Shown here: positions 53,387 through 61,069 of the stretch, one piece after another
How positions within the stretch are numbered: the stretch's first letter is position 1
Layout: each line of letters begins with the position of its first letter
Source of the DNA: Streptosporangiaceae bacterium
GTDB taxonomy: Bacteria; Actinomycetota; Actinomycetes; Streptosporangiales; Streptosporangiaceae
Length of the DNA stretch: 61,307 nucleotides
Assembly: GCA_025964715.1 (NCBI GenBank)
Contig: JAOPYH010000489.1
Location: 1 to 61,307 of the forward strand
Direction of reading: 5' to 3'
The notes under the pieces: model-generated
Told to the model about the DNA's origin: nothing
Seen by the model: the letters and a program-made list of their open reading frames with translations, nothing else
The model's database searches: none
Program-made: the position numbers and the translations under genes

Positions 53387-54084
53387 GGCCGTGCCGCCGG
53401 CTCGGTCAGCCTGCCGTCACGGACTCTGAGCACCCGGCCCGCCACCTCGGCGACCGCCAGGTCATGCGTGACCACCACGACGGCGAGTCCCTCCCGGGCC
53501 AGCCGGCCGAGCAGATCCATCACGCTCTTGGAGGTCTCGCTGTCCAGGTTGCCGGTTGGCTCGTCACACAGCAGCAGGACCGGGTTGTGGACGGTCGACC
53601 GCGCGATCGCCACCCGCTGCCTCTCGCCACCGGACAACGTGTGCGGCAGCGCGTACAACCGGTGACCCAGCCCGACCCGGCGCAGCGCCTCCTCGGCGGC
53701 CCGGCGACGCACCCGCCTCGGCACATTGTTGTACATCAGCGGCAGCGTCACGTTCCCCACCGCGCTCTTGTGCCCCACCAGGTGGAACGCCTGGAACACG
53801 AACCCGATCCGCTGGGCCCGCAGCCGGCTGCGGGCACCCTCCGGCAGATCCGCGGTGTCCTCGCCGCGCAGCGCGTAACGGCCCTCGGTGGGCCGATCCA
53901 GCAGGCCGAGCACGTTCAGCAGCGTGGACTTGCCCGAGCCGGACGGACCGGTGATGGCCACCAGCTCGCCGGCCGCGATGCCGAAATGGACATCGGTGAG
54001 CGCACGCACCGGCCCGGCGGGTGACTCGTAGACCCGGCTCACCCCCTCGACCGCCAGCACCGGCGCCGCCGCGGATCCGGTCAC
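53383..54084 (-). CDS. ABC transporter ATP-binding protein (MacB/LolD type)
   Basis: A 233-residue ATPase with Walker A GPSGSGKST (about residues 43-51), Q-loop GFVFQAFHLVGHK, signature LSGGERQRVAIARS, Walker B VLLLCDEPTGNLD and the H-loop VTHD. The NLD ending of Walker B is typical of the LolD/MacB subgroup that powers mechanotransmission rather than ordinary substrate pumping. The GTG at 54084 is chosen because it overlaps the adaptor stop (GTGA) and has GGGAGG upstream; the longer frame to 54573 runs antisense-like through the adaptor gene. Confidence 0.94.
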   Translation of the reverse strand: MTGSAAAPVLAVEGVSRVYESPAGPVRALTDVHFGIAAGELVAITGPSGSGKSTLLNVLGLLDRPTEGRYALRGEDTADLPEGARSRLRAQRIGFVFQAFHLVGHKSAVGNVTLPLMYNNVPRRVRRRAAEEALRRVGLGHRLYALPHTLSGGERQRVAIARSTVHNPVLLLCDEPTGNLDSETSKSVMDLLGRLAREGLAVVVVTHDLAVAEVAGRVLRVRDGRLTEPAARP

Positions 54085-55460
54085 GGCGCACCGGCCTCCC
54101 CGGACACCAAAACCTGGTCGCCTTGGCGCAGTGTCCCCTCGGCGGCCTGGACCGCCACCTCGCCGTCGACCTCGAATCCGGGCTCCACGCTGGCCTCGGA
54201 GGACTGTCCGCTCCGTACGATCTTGACTACCGTGCGGCCCCCGGCGCGCGACCACAGCGCCGAGGACGGCACTATCGGACCGCTGTGCTCGGCCTTCTCG
54301 ACCTCGATCCGGGCCTGATATCCCCCTCCGGCCTTGATCCGCCGCTCCGGGACGAGCAGCAGCTCGGTGACCGTCTGATCCCCACCACCGGCTGAGCCGT
54401 CCTGGCCCGCGGCGGGTGAGGTCGTGTCCTGAGGGGCCTGGCCGTCGCCCCCTTGCTGGCCCGTAGTGACCTGTCCGACCCGGGCCCGCACCGTGGAGCC
54501 CGAGGGCGAGGTCACCGAGGCCTGCGCGCCCTTGGCGAGGCCCTGCACCGCTCCGGGGTCGGGGACCGCGCACCGGAGCACGGGGCTCCCCGCCTCCATG
54601 ACCACATCACCCGCCTTGACTGAAGCGCCGACGCGCGTCTTCACGGTCCCGAGTCGTGCGGGCAGCTGCGGCACCGTCAACAGCTCTCGGCGCGGCACCA
54701 TGACGTCGTCCGTCTTCGGTCCCTGGGCGTCACCGGTCCGCGAGCCTTGTCCGGTCGTCGCCCCGGGGTCCGGTGCGGCGGTGGGGCCTGGGGCCGGGTA
54801 GCCGCGGGCCCGGTAGAGGCCGGCCACGGCGGCGCGGGTCCTGGCGTCGAAGACTCCGTTCGGGCCGGCGGCCTGCCGTAGCAGACCCAGACGCGTCAGC
54901 GCCCTCTGCAGTTGCCGGACATCGGGTCCGCTGACGCCCGGGAGGATGTCGCGATAGGAGGGGAGCCGTCCCACCAGCACGATCACCGGACGTCCCGAGA
55001 CCTCCATCACGACCTTGCCCTCGCTGACCTGGCCGCCCCTTTTGACGGGCAACGCAGTGACCACCGGCTCGCCGTTGTCGGGCGGGACTGGGACCGGCAC
55101 CGGGACCCGTGTGCTGGGCGCGGCGGCACACTCCAGGCCGACCGTTCGGACCAGGGATCCGAATCTGACCGGCACCGTGATCGCAGACTTGGGCGGGGCC
55201 GACGCCGCGGCGGCCAGTTCACGAGGGGTCCGTGCCTGCCCCGCCAGCGCCCAGGTCGCCGCGGTGGCGACCGTCAGTACGCCGACCACAGCGACGGTCA
55301 TCCACCGCCGGCGGCGCCGGGTCTCCGGACCGTCCGGCCGCGCAGCGGTATCCCCGGGCTCGTCGGCACCGATCACCAGGCCATGCCCGGATTCGTCCCG
55401 CGTGATCCGCGGAGGGCTGCCCGGATCACGATGTCCGGCCCGCCAGGATGGTCCTCGCAC
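54081..55460 (-). CDS. Efflux periplasmic adaptor with peptidoglycan-binding domain
   Basis: A 459-residue HlyD/MacA-like protein: one membrane helix (about 53-73, MTVAVVGVLTVATAATWALA), a lipoyl-type barrel region (ALPVKRGGQVSEGKVVMEVS), an inserted PG_binding_1 domain (about 173-215, GPDVRQLQRALTRLGLL and GVFDARTRAAVAGL) and C-terminal beta-barrel strands (IVPSSALWSRAGGRTVVKIV). This adaptor form is widespread in actinobacteria beside MacB-like permeases and would link the transporter to the cell wall. The GTG at 55460 has AAGGAGG 9 nt upstream but overlaps the previous gene by 35 nt; GTG 55376 is an alternative start. Confidence 0.87.
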   Translation of the reverse strand: MRGPSWRAGHRDPGSPPRITRDESGHGLVIGADEPGDTAARPDGPETRRRRRWMTVAVVGVLTVATAATWALAGQARTPRELAAAASAPPKSAITVPVRFGSLVRTVGLECAAAPSTRVPVPVPVPPDNGEPVVTALPVKRGGQVSEGKVVMEVSGRPVIVLVGRLPSYRDILPGVSGPDVRQLQRALTRLGLLRQAAGPNGVFDARTRAAVAGLYRARGYPAPGPTAAPDPGATTGQGSRTGDAQGPKTDDVMVPRRELLTVPQLPARLGTVKTRVGASVKAGDVVMEAGSPVLRCAVPDPGAVQGLAKGAQASVTSPSGSTVRARVGQVTTGQQGGDGQAPQDTTSPAAGQDGSAGGGDQTVTELLLVPERRIKAGGGYQARIEVEKAEHSGPIVPSSALWSRAGGRTVVKIVRSGQSSEASVEPGFEVDGEVAVQAAEGTLRQGDQVLVSGEAGAP

Positions 55461-56448
55461 GGGCGAGGGCCTCCTTGTTCGTTTCGTGTACGGCCGCGAC
55501 CTCGGGTTCGTAGTGGCGAAGGGCCGCGGTGTAGTAGAGGTCCTCGAGGCGTTTGCGCTGCGGCGCGTAGTTGATCTGCTGCTCGCATTTCGCGTCCGCG
55601 ACGGCGATCTTGATCTCCGTTTGCCGGTCGCCGTTCCGGTAGAGCCCCGCGGCCTTGGAACTGGCGGCGGCCGGCTCCGCGAGACCGGCGTGCCCCTGCT
55701 TGGTCATGCAGGCAGACCAGAGGCTGTTGAGGTTTCTCAGCCGGGGGTCGGCGTTGGCGCGTTGGCGGGCCTGGGCGGGCAGGTTCCCGGCGAAGCTCTC
55801 GGACTTCACCCTCCGCTCTGTCGACCCGAAGATCTGCCTGTGCGCATCCGCCAGACACCCCTCGCTGGGGGTATCCACTTCCGAGCCGTCGGGCAGTTTG
55901 ACCCTGGTCTGAGGGGTGGAGTCCGGGCCGAAAAAAGCCTGGCCCCATCTCTGCCGCTCGGCGGGGGTCTGGTCCTTGTAGGGGTCGGGTCGGTTCTCGG
56001 ACTCGTTCAGCAGAGCGGCCGTCCGATAGCCATGGCGCGCGGCCTCAGTCGGCGAAAGCCCGTAGCCGGGAGCGCTCATCGTCGGGTTCACATCCCGCTT
56101 CGGTGCGGGCTGCTTGACGTAGCGCAATCCCTTTTTCGCCATACACCGCCAGAGGAGTTCTTCGGTCGCCGCGATGCGGACGCTCACCCCAGAGAACAAC
56201 CCGTTCATTTTGTCCCGGACATTCGGGTCCGCGCGGTCCGGCAGCCGCCACCCGCCGCCGTCCCGGGCTGCGTCCTTGGCACCCCGGGCGGATCCGGACG
56301 ATCCTCCGCAACCACTTAGGGAGCCGGAGGCCGCAAGGACCAGGGTGAGGGTGGTGGCGAAGACACGGACGTTGATGCTCCGTCTGGGCCGCCGGCGGCC
56401 CTCAGCCATAGTGGCTGAAGGCCGCCGGCCTCTTTGCGTTATCTTCAT
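55426..56448 (-). CDS. Lipoprotein of unknown family, copy A
   Basis: A 340-residue predicted lipoprotein. After a basic 25-residue leader (MKITQRGRRPSATMAEG), a signal helix ends at the lipobox LSGC (Cys47). The mature part contains ATEELLWRCMAKKGLRYVK, NESENRPDPYKDQTPAERQR, the Asp/Gly-rich LPDGSEVDTPSEGCLADA and the C-terminal KCEQQINYAPQRKRLEDLYY, with paired cysteines. The family is not recognised. Copy B (56611-57627) is about 80% identical by eye. A strong hairpin covers codons about 7-20, so the true start may lie further inside or the leader may be regulatory. It precedes the ABC adaptor gene and probably shares its transcript. Confidence 0.85.
   Translation of the reverse strand: MKITQRGRRPSATMAEGRRRPRRSINVRVFATTLTLVLAASGSLSGCGGSSGSARGAKDAARDGGGWRLPDRADPNVRDKMNGLFSGVSVRIAATEELLWRCMAKKGLRYVKQPAPKRDVNPTMSAPGYGLSPTEAARHGYRTAALLNESENRPDPYKDQTPAERQRWGQAFFGPDSTPQTRVKLPDGSEVDTPSEGCLADAHRQIFGSTERRVKSESFAGNLPAQARQRANADPRLRNLNSLWSACMTKQGHAGLAEPAAASSKAAGLYRNGDRQTEIKIAVADAKCEQQINYAPQRKRLEDLYYTAALRHYEPEVAAVHETNKEALARARTILAGRTS
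56391..56429. promoter_or_regulatory. Strong hairpin at the 5' end of lipoprotein copy A
   Basis: GCCGGCGGCC-C-TCAGCCA (56391-56408) pairs with TGGCTGA-A-GGCCGCCGGC (56412-56429): 17 paired bases, one mismatch, 3-nt loop. A weaker version lies at about 57572-57605 in copy B. It may be an attenuator or terminator that overlaps the annotated start. Confidence 0.6.
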
Positions 56449-56482
56449 TCGCTGGTCGCTGCTCCTTGCCGGGCTCCGCTGA

Positions 56483-56602
56483 TCAGCACGTAGAGCTTGA
56501 CGAAGCCAGCCCTCGGTTGCTGTCCCCGGTGTTGGTCCGCATGTTGCTTTGCGCCCGTGGAAGGCTGTCGCCGCGCGCTACCCACACGGACACGCTTTGG
56601 TA
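56483..56602 (-). pseudogene. 3' remnant of the small I36-like secreted protein
   Basis: Thirty-nine codons, beginning YQSVSVWVARGDSLP and ending RTNTGDSNRGLASSSSTC, match the C-terminus of the intact gene at 57662-58063 (YSSVSVWLPQGASYP ... RGLSSSTSKC). No upstream part is present; the remnant starts directly after the stop of lipoprotein copy B. It marks a tandem duplication of a two-gene unit (I36-like plus lipoprotein) followed by deletion. Confidence 0.85.
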
Positions 56603-56610
56603 TTTCCGGA

Positions 56611-57627
56611 TCACGGCGTCCGGCCCGCGAGAACCGTCCTCGCGCGGGCGAGGGCCCCCTTGTTCATCTCGTACACGGCCGCGATCTCGGGCTCGTAGTG
56701 ATGAAGGGCCGCGGTGTAGTAGAGGTCCTCGAGGCGTTTGCGCTGCGGTGCGTAGTGGATCTGCTGTTCGCATGTCGCGTCCGCGACGGCGATCTTGATT
56801 TCCGTTCGCCGGTCGCCGTTCCGGTAGGACTCCGCGGCCTTGGAGTGGGCGAGGGCCGGATCTGCCAGACCGGCGTGCCCCTGCTTGGTCATGCAGGCAG
56901 ACCAGAGGGCGTTGAGTTTCCTCATCCGGGGGTCGGCGTTGGCGCGGTTGCGGGCCTGGGCCGGCAGGTTACCGGCGAAGCTCTCGGACTTGAGCATCCG
57001 CTCTATCGACCCGAAGACCTGCTTCTGCGCGTCCGCCAGACACCCCTGGCTCGAGGTCTCGACTTCCGAGCCACCCGGCAGTTTGACCCTGATCTGAGGG
57101 GCGGAGTCCGGACCGAAGAAAGCCTGGCCCCATCTCTGGCGCTCGGCGGGGGTCTGGTCCTTGTAAGGATTGGGTTGGTTCTCGGACTCGTTCAGCAGGG
57201 CGGCCGTCCGATAGCCATGCCGCCCGGCCTCGGCAGGAGAGATCCCGTAGTCAGGAGCGCTCATCGTCGGATTCCCATCCCGCTTTGGTGCGGGCCGCTT
57301 GACGTAGCGGACTCCCTTTTTCGTCATACAACGCCAGGAAAGTTCTTCGGTGGCCGCGATGCGGACGCCCACACCGGCGAACAGTCCCTCCATTTTGTCC
57401 CGAACGTCACGGTCAGGCTGATCCGGCAGGCGCCAGCCTCCGGTGTCCCGGGCCTCCTTTGACCGGTCGGATCCGGACGACCCACCGCAACCGGCCAGGG
57501 TGCCGGCGACCGCCATGGCGAGGACGAGAGCTGTGGCGAGGGCACGGGCGTTCATCCCACGGATGGGCCGCCGGCGGCCTTCAGCCACAGTGACTGAAAG
57601 CCGCCGAACTCTTTGCGTGATCTTCAT
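56611..57627 (-). CDS. Lipoprotein of unknown family, copy B
   Basis: A 338-residue paralogue of copy A with the lipobox LAGC at Cys47 and the same blocks: ATEELSWRCMTKKGVRYVK, NESENQPNPYKDQTPAERQR, LPGGSEVETSSQGCLADA and KLNALWSACMTKQGHAGLAD. An internal ATG (57555, MNARALATALVLAMAV) is an alternative start that skips the basic leader and the hairpin. Conservation across both copies, with two further degraded copies at 51593 and 58580, suggests a family under repeated duplication and loss. It lies directly downstream of the I36-like gene on the same strand. Confidence 0.85.
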   Translation of the reverse strand: MKITQRVRRLSVTVAEGRRRPIRGMNARALATALVLAMAVAGTLAGCGGSSGSDRSKEARDTGGWRLPDQPDRDVRDKMEGLFAGVGVRIAATEELSWRCMTKKGVRYVKRPAPKRDGNPTMSAPDYGISPAEAGRHGYRTAALLNESENQPNPYKDQTPAERQRWGQAFFGPDSAPQIRVKLPGGSEVETSSQGCLADAQKQVFGSIERMLKSESFAGNLPAQARNRANADPRMRKLNALWSACMTKQGHAGLADPALAHSKAAESYRNGDRRTEIKIAVADATCEQQIHYAPQRKRLEDLYYTAALHHYEPEIAAVYEMNKGALARARTVLAGRTP

Positions 57628-57661
57628 TCGCTGGTCGCTAGTCCTTGCCCCGGTCCGCCGG

Positions 57662-58063
57662 TCAGCACTTCGAAGTCGACGAGCTCAGCCCTCGGTTGCT
57701 GTCACCGGTGTTGGTCCGCTGGCCGCTTTGCGCCCGTGGATAGCTGGCGCCCTGCGGCAGCCACACGGACACGCTGCTGTAGCCGACGTTGGCGTAGACG
57801 CAAGCCCAGTACCAGGACTGGTAGCGGTTCTTCCAGGACGAGTCCTTGTTGACGAGGGCGGCCGATGCGGAGCCCGTGCTCCAGTCCGACTTGTTGGTCG
57901 CGATCTCGAAATGTGCCCCGCCGTAGTCGGGATCCTCCGCGGGGCAGAAGGAGCCGGTATCGCAGACGAAGTCCGCGTAGGCGGGTGCGCCCATCGCGAT
58001 CCCCACGGACATGGTGGCCGCCCCGGCGAGGGTGGCCGTGATGAGTCTTGCGCTTCGGTGCAT
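57662..58063 (-). CDS. Secreted peptidase inhibitor I36-like protein
   Basis: A 133-residue exported protein. A signal peptide (MHRSARLITATLAGAATMSV and onward) probably ends after GAPAYA. The mature part begins DFVCDTGSFCPAEDPDYGG and continues with SWYWACVYANVGYSSVSVWL and a C-terminal Cys. The paired cysteines and the C-x-G-x-F-C opening resemble the Streptomyces metalloproteinase inhibitor (I36) and beta/gamma-crystallin-like family. The target is unknown. The ATG at 58063 has AGGGG upstream; the frame extends further 5', but that part lacks a signal peptide and overlaps repeat sequence. Lipoprotein copy B follows after 34 nt. Confidence 0.8.
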   Translation of the reverse strand: MHRSARLITATLAGAATMSVGIAMGAPAYADFVCDTGSFCPAEDPDYGGAHFEIATNKSDWSTGSASAALVNKDSSWKNRYQSWYWACVYANVGYSSVSVWLPQGASYPRAQSGQRTNTGDSNRGLSSSTSKC

Positions 58064-58101
58064 GGCAAACCCCTGTCGCGTGTCGCTCCGGCCGAGCCCC
58101 T

Positions 58102-58146
58102 GAAGAAGCGCCAACCACTGTCGGGAGACCAGGCCGGAATCCTGCA
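58102..58146. repeat. Leader repeat copy 1 (copy 2 at 58461-58505)
   Basis: The 45-nt element beginning GAAGAAGCGCCAACCACTGT upstream of the I36-like gene recurs at 58461-58505 with about 8 differences, consistent with an ancient tandem duplication of the gene unit. Confidence 0.75.
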
Positions 58147-58460
58147 TTGCCGCTTGATCTTGCATGCGGCCGCAATATGAGGACAAGACTCCTTAGCGGC
58201 CGTAAGTGGCCATGTCGCGAGACCCGTCATTGTGGCCTTGAATACGCTCGTATTAGCCGATTTCGCGGTACGGGTTTCGAGCGCACGACGTTTTTGAGGG
58301 CGGGTCATTGTGCGATCCATGTCACTCAACCCAGGATGGCGGCTGCAATCCGCCCAACCGGGGCCGGTGACCAACGGGTCAACCGGTCTCCGTGGACCTC
58401 GGGTGCGCGGTCTGCTACGGGAGTAACCTCGACCCCGCGTGTTGCTGCTACCGGGTCTCC

Positions 58461-58505
58461 GAAGAAGCGCCAACCTCTGTCGGGGGGCCCGATCGGCAGC
58501 CTGCA
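58461..58505. repeat. Leader repeat copy 2
   Basis: Second copy of the I36-leader element, now without an attached gene; it is followed by a terminator-like hairpin and the 5'-truncated lipoprotein pseudogene. Confidence 0.75.
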
Positions 58506-58510
58506 GGGTG

Positions 58511-58534
58511 AGCGGCCAGATCGTTCTGGCCGCT
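58511..58534. terminator. Stem-loop terminator downstream of the lipoprotein pseudogene
   Basis: AGCGGCCAGA and TCTGGCCGCT form a perfect 10-bp stem with a 4-nt loop, followed by CGCCTTGCGAC. The same trailing sequence follows the murQ hairpin at 59047-59078, so the two terminators are duplicates. Confidence 0.7.
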
Positions 58535-58579
58535 TCGCCTTGCGACATCAGTCTTTTGCGTTCGCGGTGATAGAGCCCT

Positions 58580-58935
58580 TCAGCGGCGAGGGGATGCGGT
58601 CCGGCCCGCCAGAATCGTCCTCGCACGGGCGAGGGCCTCCTTGTTGGTCTCGTGCACGGTCGCGATCTCGGGTTCGTAGTGCCGAAGGGCCGCGGTGTAG
58701 TAAAAGTCCTCGAGGCGTTTGCGCTGCGGCGCGTAGTCGATCTGCTGCTCGCACTTCGCATCCGCGACGGCGATCTTTAGCTCCGCTGCTGGGCCGCTGT
58801 TGCGGTAGAACTCGCCGCCCTGGATCGGGCGGCGGCGGGCTCGGCCCTGGGCCGGCAGGTTCGTGGCGAAGCTCTCGGACTTCAGTCTCCGCTCTATCGA
58901 TCCGAAGATCTGCTTCTGCGCCTCCGTCAGCGTAG
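58580..58935 (-). pseudogene. 5'-truncated, internally deleted lipoprotein copy
   Basis: One frame reads LTEAQKQIFGSIERRLKSES, then ATNLPAQGRARRRPIQGGEF, ELKIAVADAKCEQQIDYAPQ and TNKEALARARTILAGR. It matches the second half of the intact lipoproteins but lacks the first about 190 residues (including the lipobox), and about 35 residues are deleted after LPAQ. No start codon or signal peptide remains. The fourth copy of this family in the window. Confidence 0.85.
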
Positions 58936-58982
58936 TGAATTCCCTTTTTTGCGGCTCGAGTTTGCACGTGGCCCCAACGCGC

Positions 58983-59011
58983 GAACAAGGCTCCTTAACG
59001 GCCGGAAACGG
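58983..59011. repeat. Repeat partner of 58181-58210
   Basis: GAACAAGGCTCCTTAACGGC and following bases resemble GGACAAGACTCCTTAGCGGC at 58181. It is another trace of the duplicated I36/lipoprotein unit, in the 180-nt spacer before murQ. Confidence 0.6.
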
Positions 59012-59046
59012 TCACGCCGCAGCAGATGAATTCCGCGGCCCGCATG

Positions 59047-59078
59047 GCGAAGCGGCCTGAATCGCCCGGCCGCTTCGC
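59047..59078 (-). terminator. murQ terminator hairpin
   Basis: GCGAAGCGGCC (59047-59057) and GGCCGCTTCGC (59068-59078) form a perfect 11-bp stem with a 10-nt loop, about 40 nt downstream of the murQ stop. Confidence 0.75.
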
Positions 59079-59116
59079 CCTTGCGACGCTCTTTCTCCGC
59101 GTGGAGAGGGTTCGGC

Positions 59117-60025
59117 TCAGGGCTGCGCGAGCTTGCGCAGTGCCTCGCGGACCGAGCCGTTCCCGTCCCGCAGCGCGACCGCGGCGTGCTCGCATGGCAC
59201 CCCGCTGAGCAGCGAGACCAGGGCGACGCGCGTGTCGCCCCCGGCCTCGGCCAGCGCGGTCTCACAGGTCCGCGCGTCCATGTCGGTGGCCTCCATGAGG
59301 ATCCGGACCAGGCGGCCCCGCAGCTTGCCATTCAGCGCGTTGACGCTGACCATCAGGTTCGAATAGGTGCGGCCCAGCTGGACCATCACCGTCGTGGAGA
59401 AGGCGTTCAGCACGAGCTTGGTGGCCGTACCGGCCTTCATGCGAGTGGATCCGCTGATGACCTCCGGGCCGGTGGACAGGCCGATGTGCACGTCGACCTC
59501 GTCGCCGAAGGGGGCCAGCGGATTGGCGCTGATCAGTGCGGTGTGCGCGCCGGCCCGCCGCGCGGTACGCAGCGCTCCGACGACGTAGGGAGTGCGGCCG
59601 CTGGCCGCGATGCCGATCGCGACGTCGCCGGGGCGCACCTCGGCGGCGTCGCGGGCTCCGAGGTCGGCGTCGTCCTCGACGTTCTCGACGGATTGGGACA
59701 GCGCGCCGAGCCCTCCGGCGTTGTGGGCGACCACGTTGTCCCAGTCGACACCGAAGGTCGGCGGCAGCTCGGCCGCGTCGATGACGGCCAGCCGCCCAGA
59801 GGTCCCGGCGCCGAAATAGTGGACGCGTCCGCCGCCGCGCAGGCTCTCGACCGCGAGGTCCACGACCGCGGCCACCTGCGGCAGCACCGTGGCCACGGCG
59901 AGGGGGACCCGTTCGTCTTCGGCGTTGATGAGGCGGAGGACGTCGATGGTGGGGAGCGTGTCGAGCTCCATGGTCCGGGGGTTACGCCATTCGGTGGGGA
60001 TGTCGCAGCGCTCTTGCTCGATCAC
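59117..60025 (-). CDS. murQ: N-acetylmuramic acid 6-phosphate etherase
   Basis: MurQ (302 residues) cleaves the lactyl ether of MurNAc-6-phosphate to give GlcNAc-6-phosphate and D-lactate, feeding NagA. The SIS domain begins HYFGAGTSGRLAVID with catalytic Glu86 in DAAELPPTFG. The second conserved block GIAASGRTPYVVGAL and the family signature STGPEVISGSTRMKAGTATKL are intact, followed by the C-terminal helical UBA-like part. The N-terminus TEWRNPRTMELDTLPTIDVL is standard. The GTG start overlaps the stop of the upstream regulator gene by 4 nt, so the two are cotranslated. Confidence 0.95.
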   Translation of the reverse strand: MIEQERCDIPTEWRNPRTMELDTLPTIDVLRLINAEDERVPLAVATVLPQVAAVVDLAVESLRGGGRVHYFGAGTSGRLAVIDAAELPPTFGVDWDNVVAHNAGGLGALSQSVENVEDDADLGARDAAEVRPGDVAIGIAASGRTPYVVGALRTARRAGAHTALISANPLAPFGDEVDVHIGLSTGPEVISGSTRMKAGTATKLVLNAFSTTVMVQLGRTYSNLMVSVNALNGKLRGRLVRILMEATDMDARTCETALAEAGGDTRVALVSLLSGVPCEHAAVALRDGNGSVREALRKLAQP

Positions 60026-61008
60026 CGACGCCTCCGGTCAGTCCGTACCGTCCGGCCGCGGACCGCCTCGTACGTCGCCTCGAGCGCACTTCGCGTCGGA
60101 CCGAAGGTCCGCTGCGCCACCCCGACGAACACGCAGTCGATGACCGTGAGCTGGGCGAGTCTGCTGGCGGTCGCGCCGGACCGGAACGTGGTCTCCCGGG
60201 CCGCCGTCGTGAGTACGAGATCCGCCACCTCGCTGATGGGGGACTTGGGGAAGTTGGTCAGCGCGACCGCGGTGGCGCCGCGGCGCTTGGCCACGGTGAG
60301 GGCGTCGATGGTGTCCACCGTGGACCCGGTGTGGGAGATGCCGACGGCCACGTCACCCGACTCCAGGACGGCGGCGCTGGTGAGCATGATGTGCGCGTCC
60401 GACCAGGCATAGGAGATCCGGCCGATGCGGTGCAGCTTCTGCTGGAAGTCCATGGCCACGAAGGCGCTCGCGCCCACGCCGTAGATGTCCACGCGCCGTG
60501 CCGCCGCGACGGCGTCGATCACCCGCGCCAGTTCCTGGACGTCCAGCTGGGCCGCGGTCTCCTCGACCGCTCTGGCATCGGCGAAGGTGACCTTCTCCAC
60601 GATCTCTTCGAGGGTGTCTTCGGGGCTGATGTCGCTGCCGACGGTCCTGCCGCCGGAGGTGATCTGCGCGCGTCCGGCCTCGGTGGCGAGCGTGAGGCGC
60701 AGTTCGGGGTAGCCGGTGAATCCGATGGCCCGGCAGAACCTGATGACGGTGGTCTCGGAGGTTCCGCAGGCGTGGGCCAGTTCGGTGATGGTGGAGTTGG
60801 CGACCGCTTCCGGGTCGTCGATGACCCGCTGGGCCACCCGCCGTTCCGCGGGGGGCAGCGAGGGGAGCAGTGACCGCACGCGCACGACGGTGCTGAGTGG
60901 CGGTGGTCCACTGGGGGACGCGGGGGTTTGGCCGCCGCCGAACGCGGTCGCGGACATCCCGCCCATCGGCTGCCCGCTCCCCGGATCCTGTCCGACAGGT
61001 TTCCTCAT
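60022..61008 (-). CDS. MurR/RpiR-family transcriptional regulator
   Basis: A DNA-binding regulator of about 328 residues with an N-terminal RpiR helix-turn-helix (LPPAERRVAQRVIDDPEAVA, then GTSETTVIRFCRAIGF) and a C-terminal SIS sugar-phosphate-binding domain (IYGVGASAFVAMDFQQKL; VAVGISHTGSTVDTIDAL). It probably senses MurNAc-6-P or GlcNAc-6-P and controls murQ, with which it is translationally coupled, and the divergent kinase gene. The start is uncertain: ATG 61044, 61008 and 60966 are all in frame. Only 60966 has a purine-rich site (GGGGAGCGGG) at a suitable distance; the first residues are non-conserved in any case. Confidence 0.9.
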   Translation of the reverse strand: MRKPVGQDPGSGQPMGGMSATAFGGGQTPASPSGPPPLSTVVRVRSLLPSLPPAERRVAQRVIDDPEAVANSTITELAHACGTSETTVIRFCRAIGFTGYPELRLTLATEAGRAQITSGGRTVGSDISPEDTLEEIVEKVTFADARAVEETAAQLDVQELARVIDAVAAARRVDIYGVGASAFVAMDFQQKLHRIGRISYAWSDAHIMLTSAAVLESGDVAVGISHTGSTVDTIDALTVAKRRGATAVALTNFPKSPISEVADLVLTTAARETTFRSGATASRLAQLTVIDCVFVGVAQRTFGPTRSALEATYEAVRGRTVRTDRRRR

Positions 61009-61012
61009 GGAG

Positions 61013-61021
61013 GAAAGTTTC
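61013..61021. promoter_or_regulatory. Possible operator between the regulator and the kinase
   Basis: GAAAGTTTC, an odd-centred palindrome in a locally AT-rich stretch, lies in the divergent region, where an RpiR-type repressor would be expected to bind. Only the position and symmetry support it. Confidence 0.3.
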
Positions 61022-61069
61022 TTACGAGGTACATATGGTGTCAATCGCGAAAGGGTCTACGGTCACGAT

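Larger units (their letters stand above)
58064..58579. other. 516-nt spacer built of duplicated unit remnants
   Basis: No gene is supported. It holds two copies of a 45-nt leader repeat (58102-58146 and 58461-58505), a further repeat at 58181-58210 whose partner is 58983-59011, and a terminator hairpin at 58511-58534. Positions 58230-58330 are AT-richer and may contain the promoter of the I36-like gene. Confidence 0.6.
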
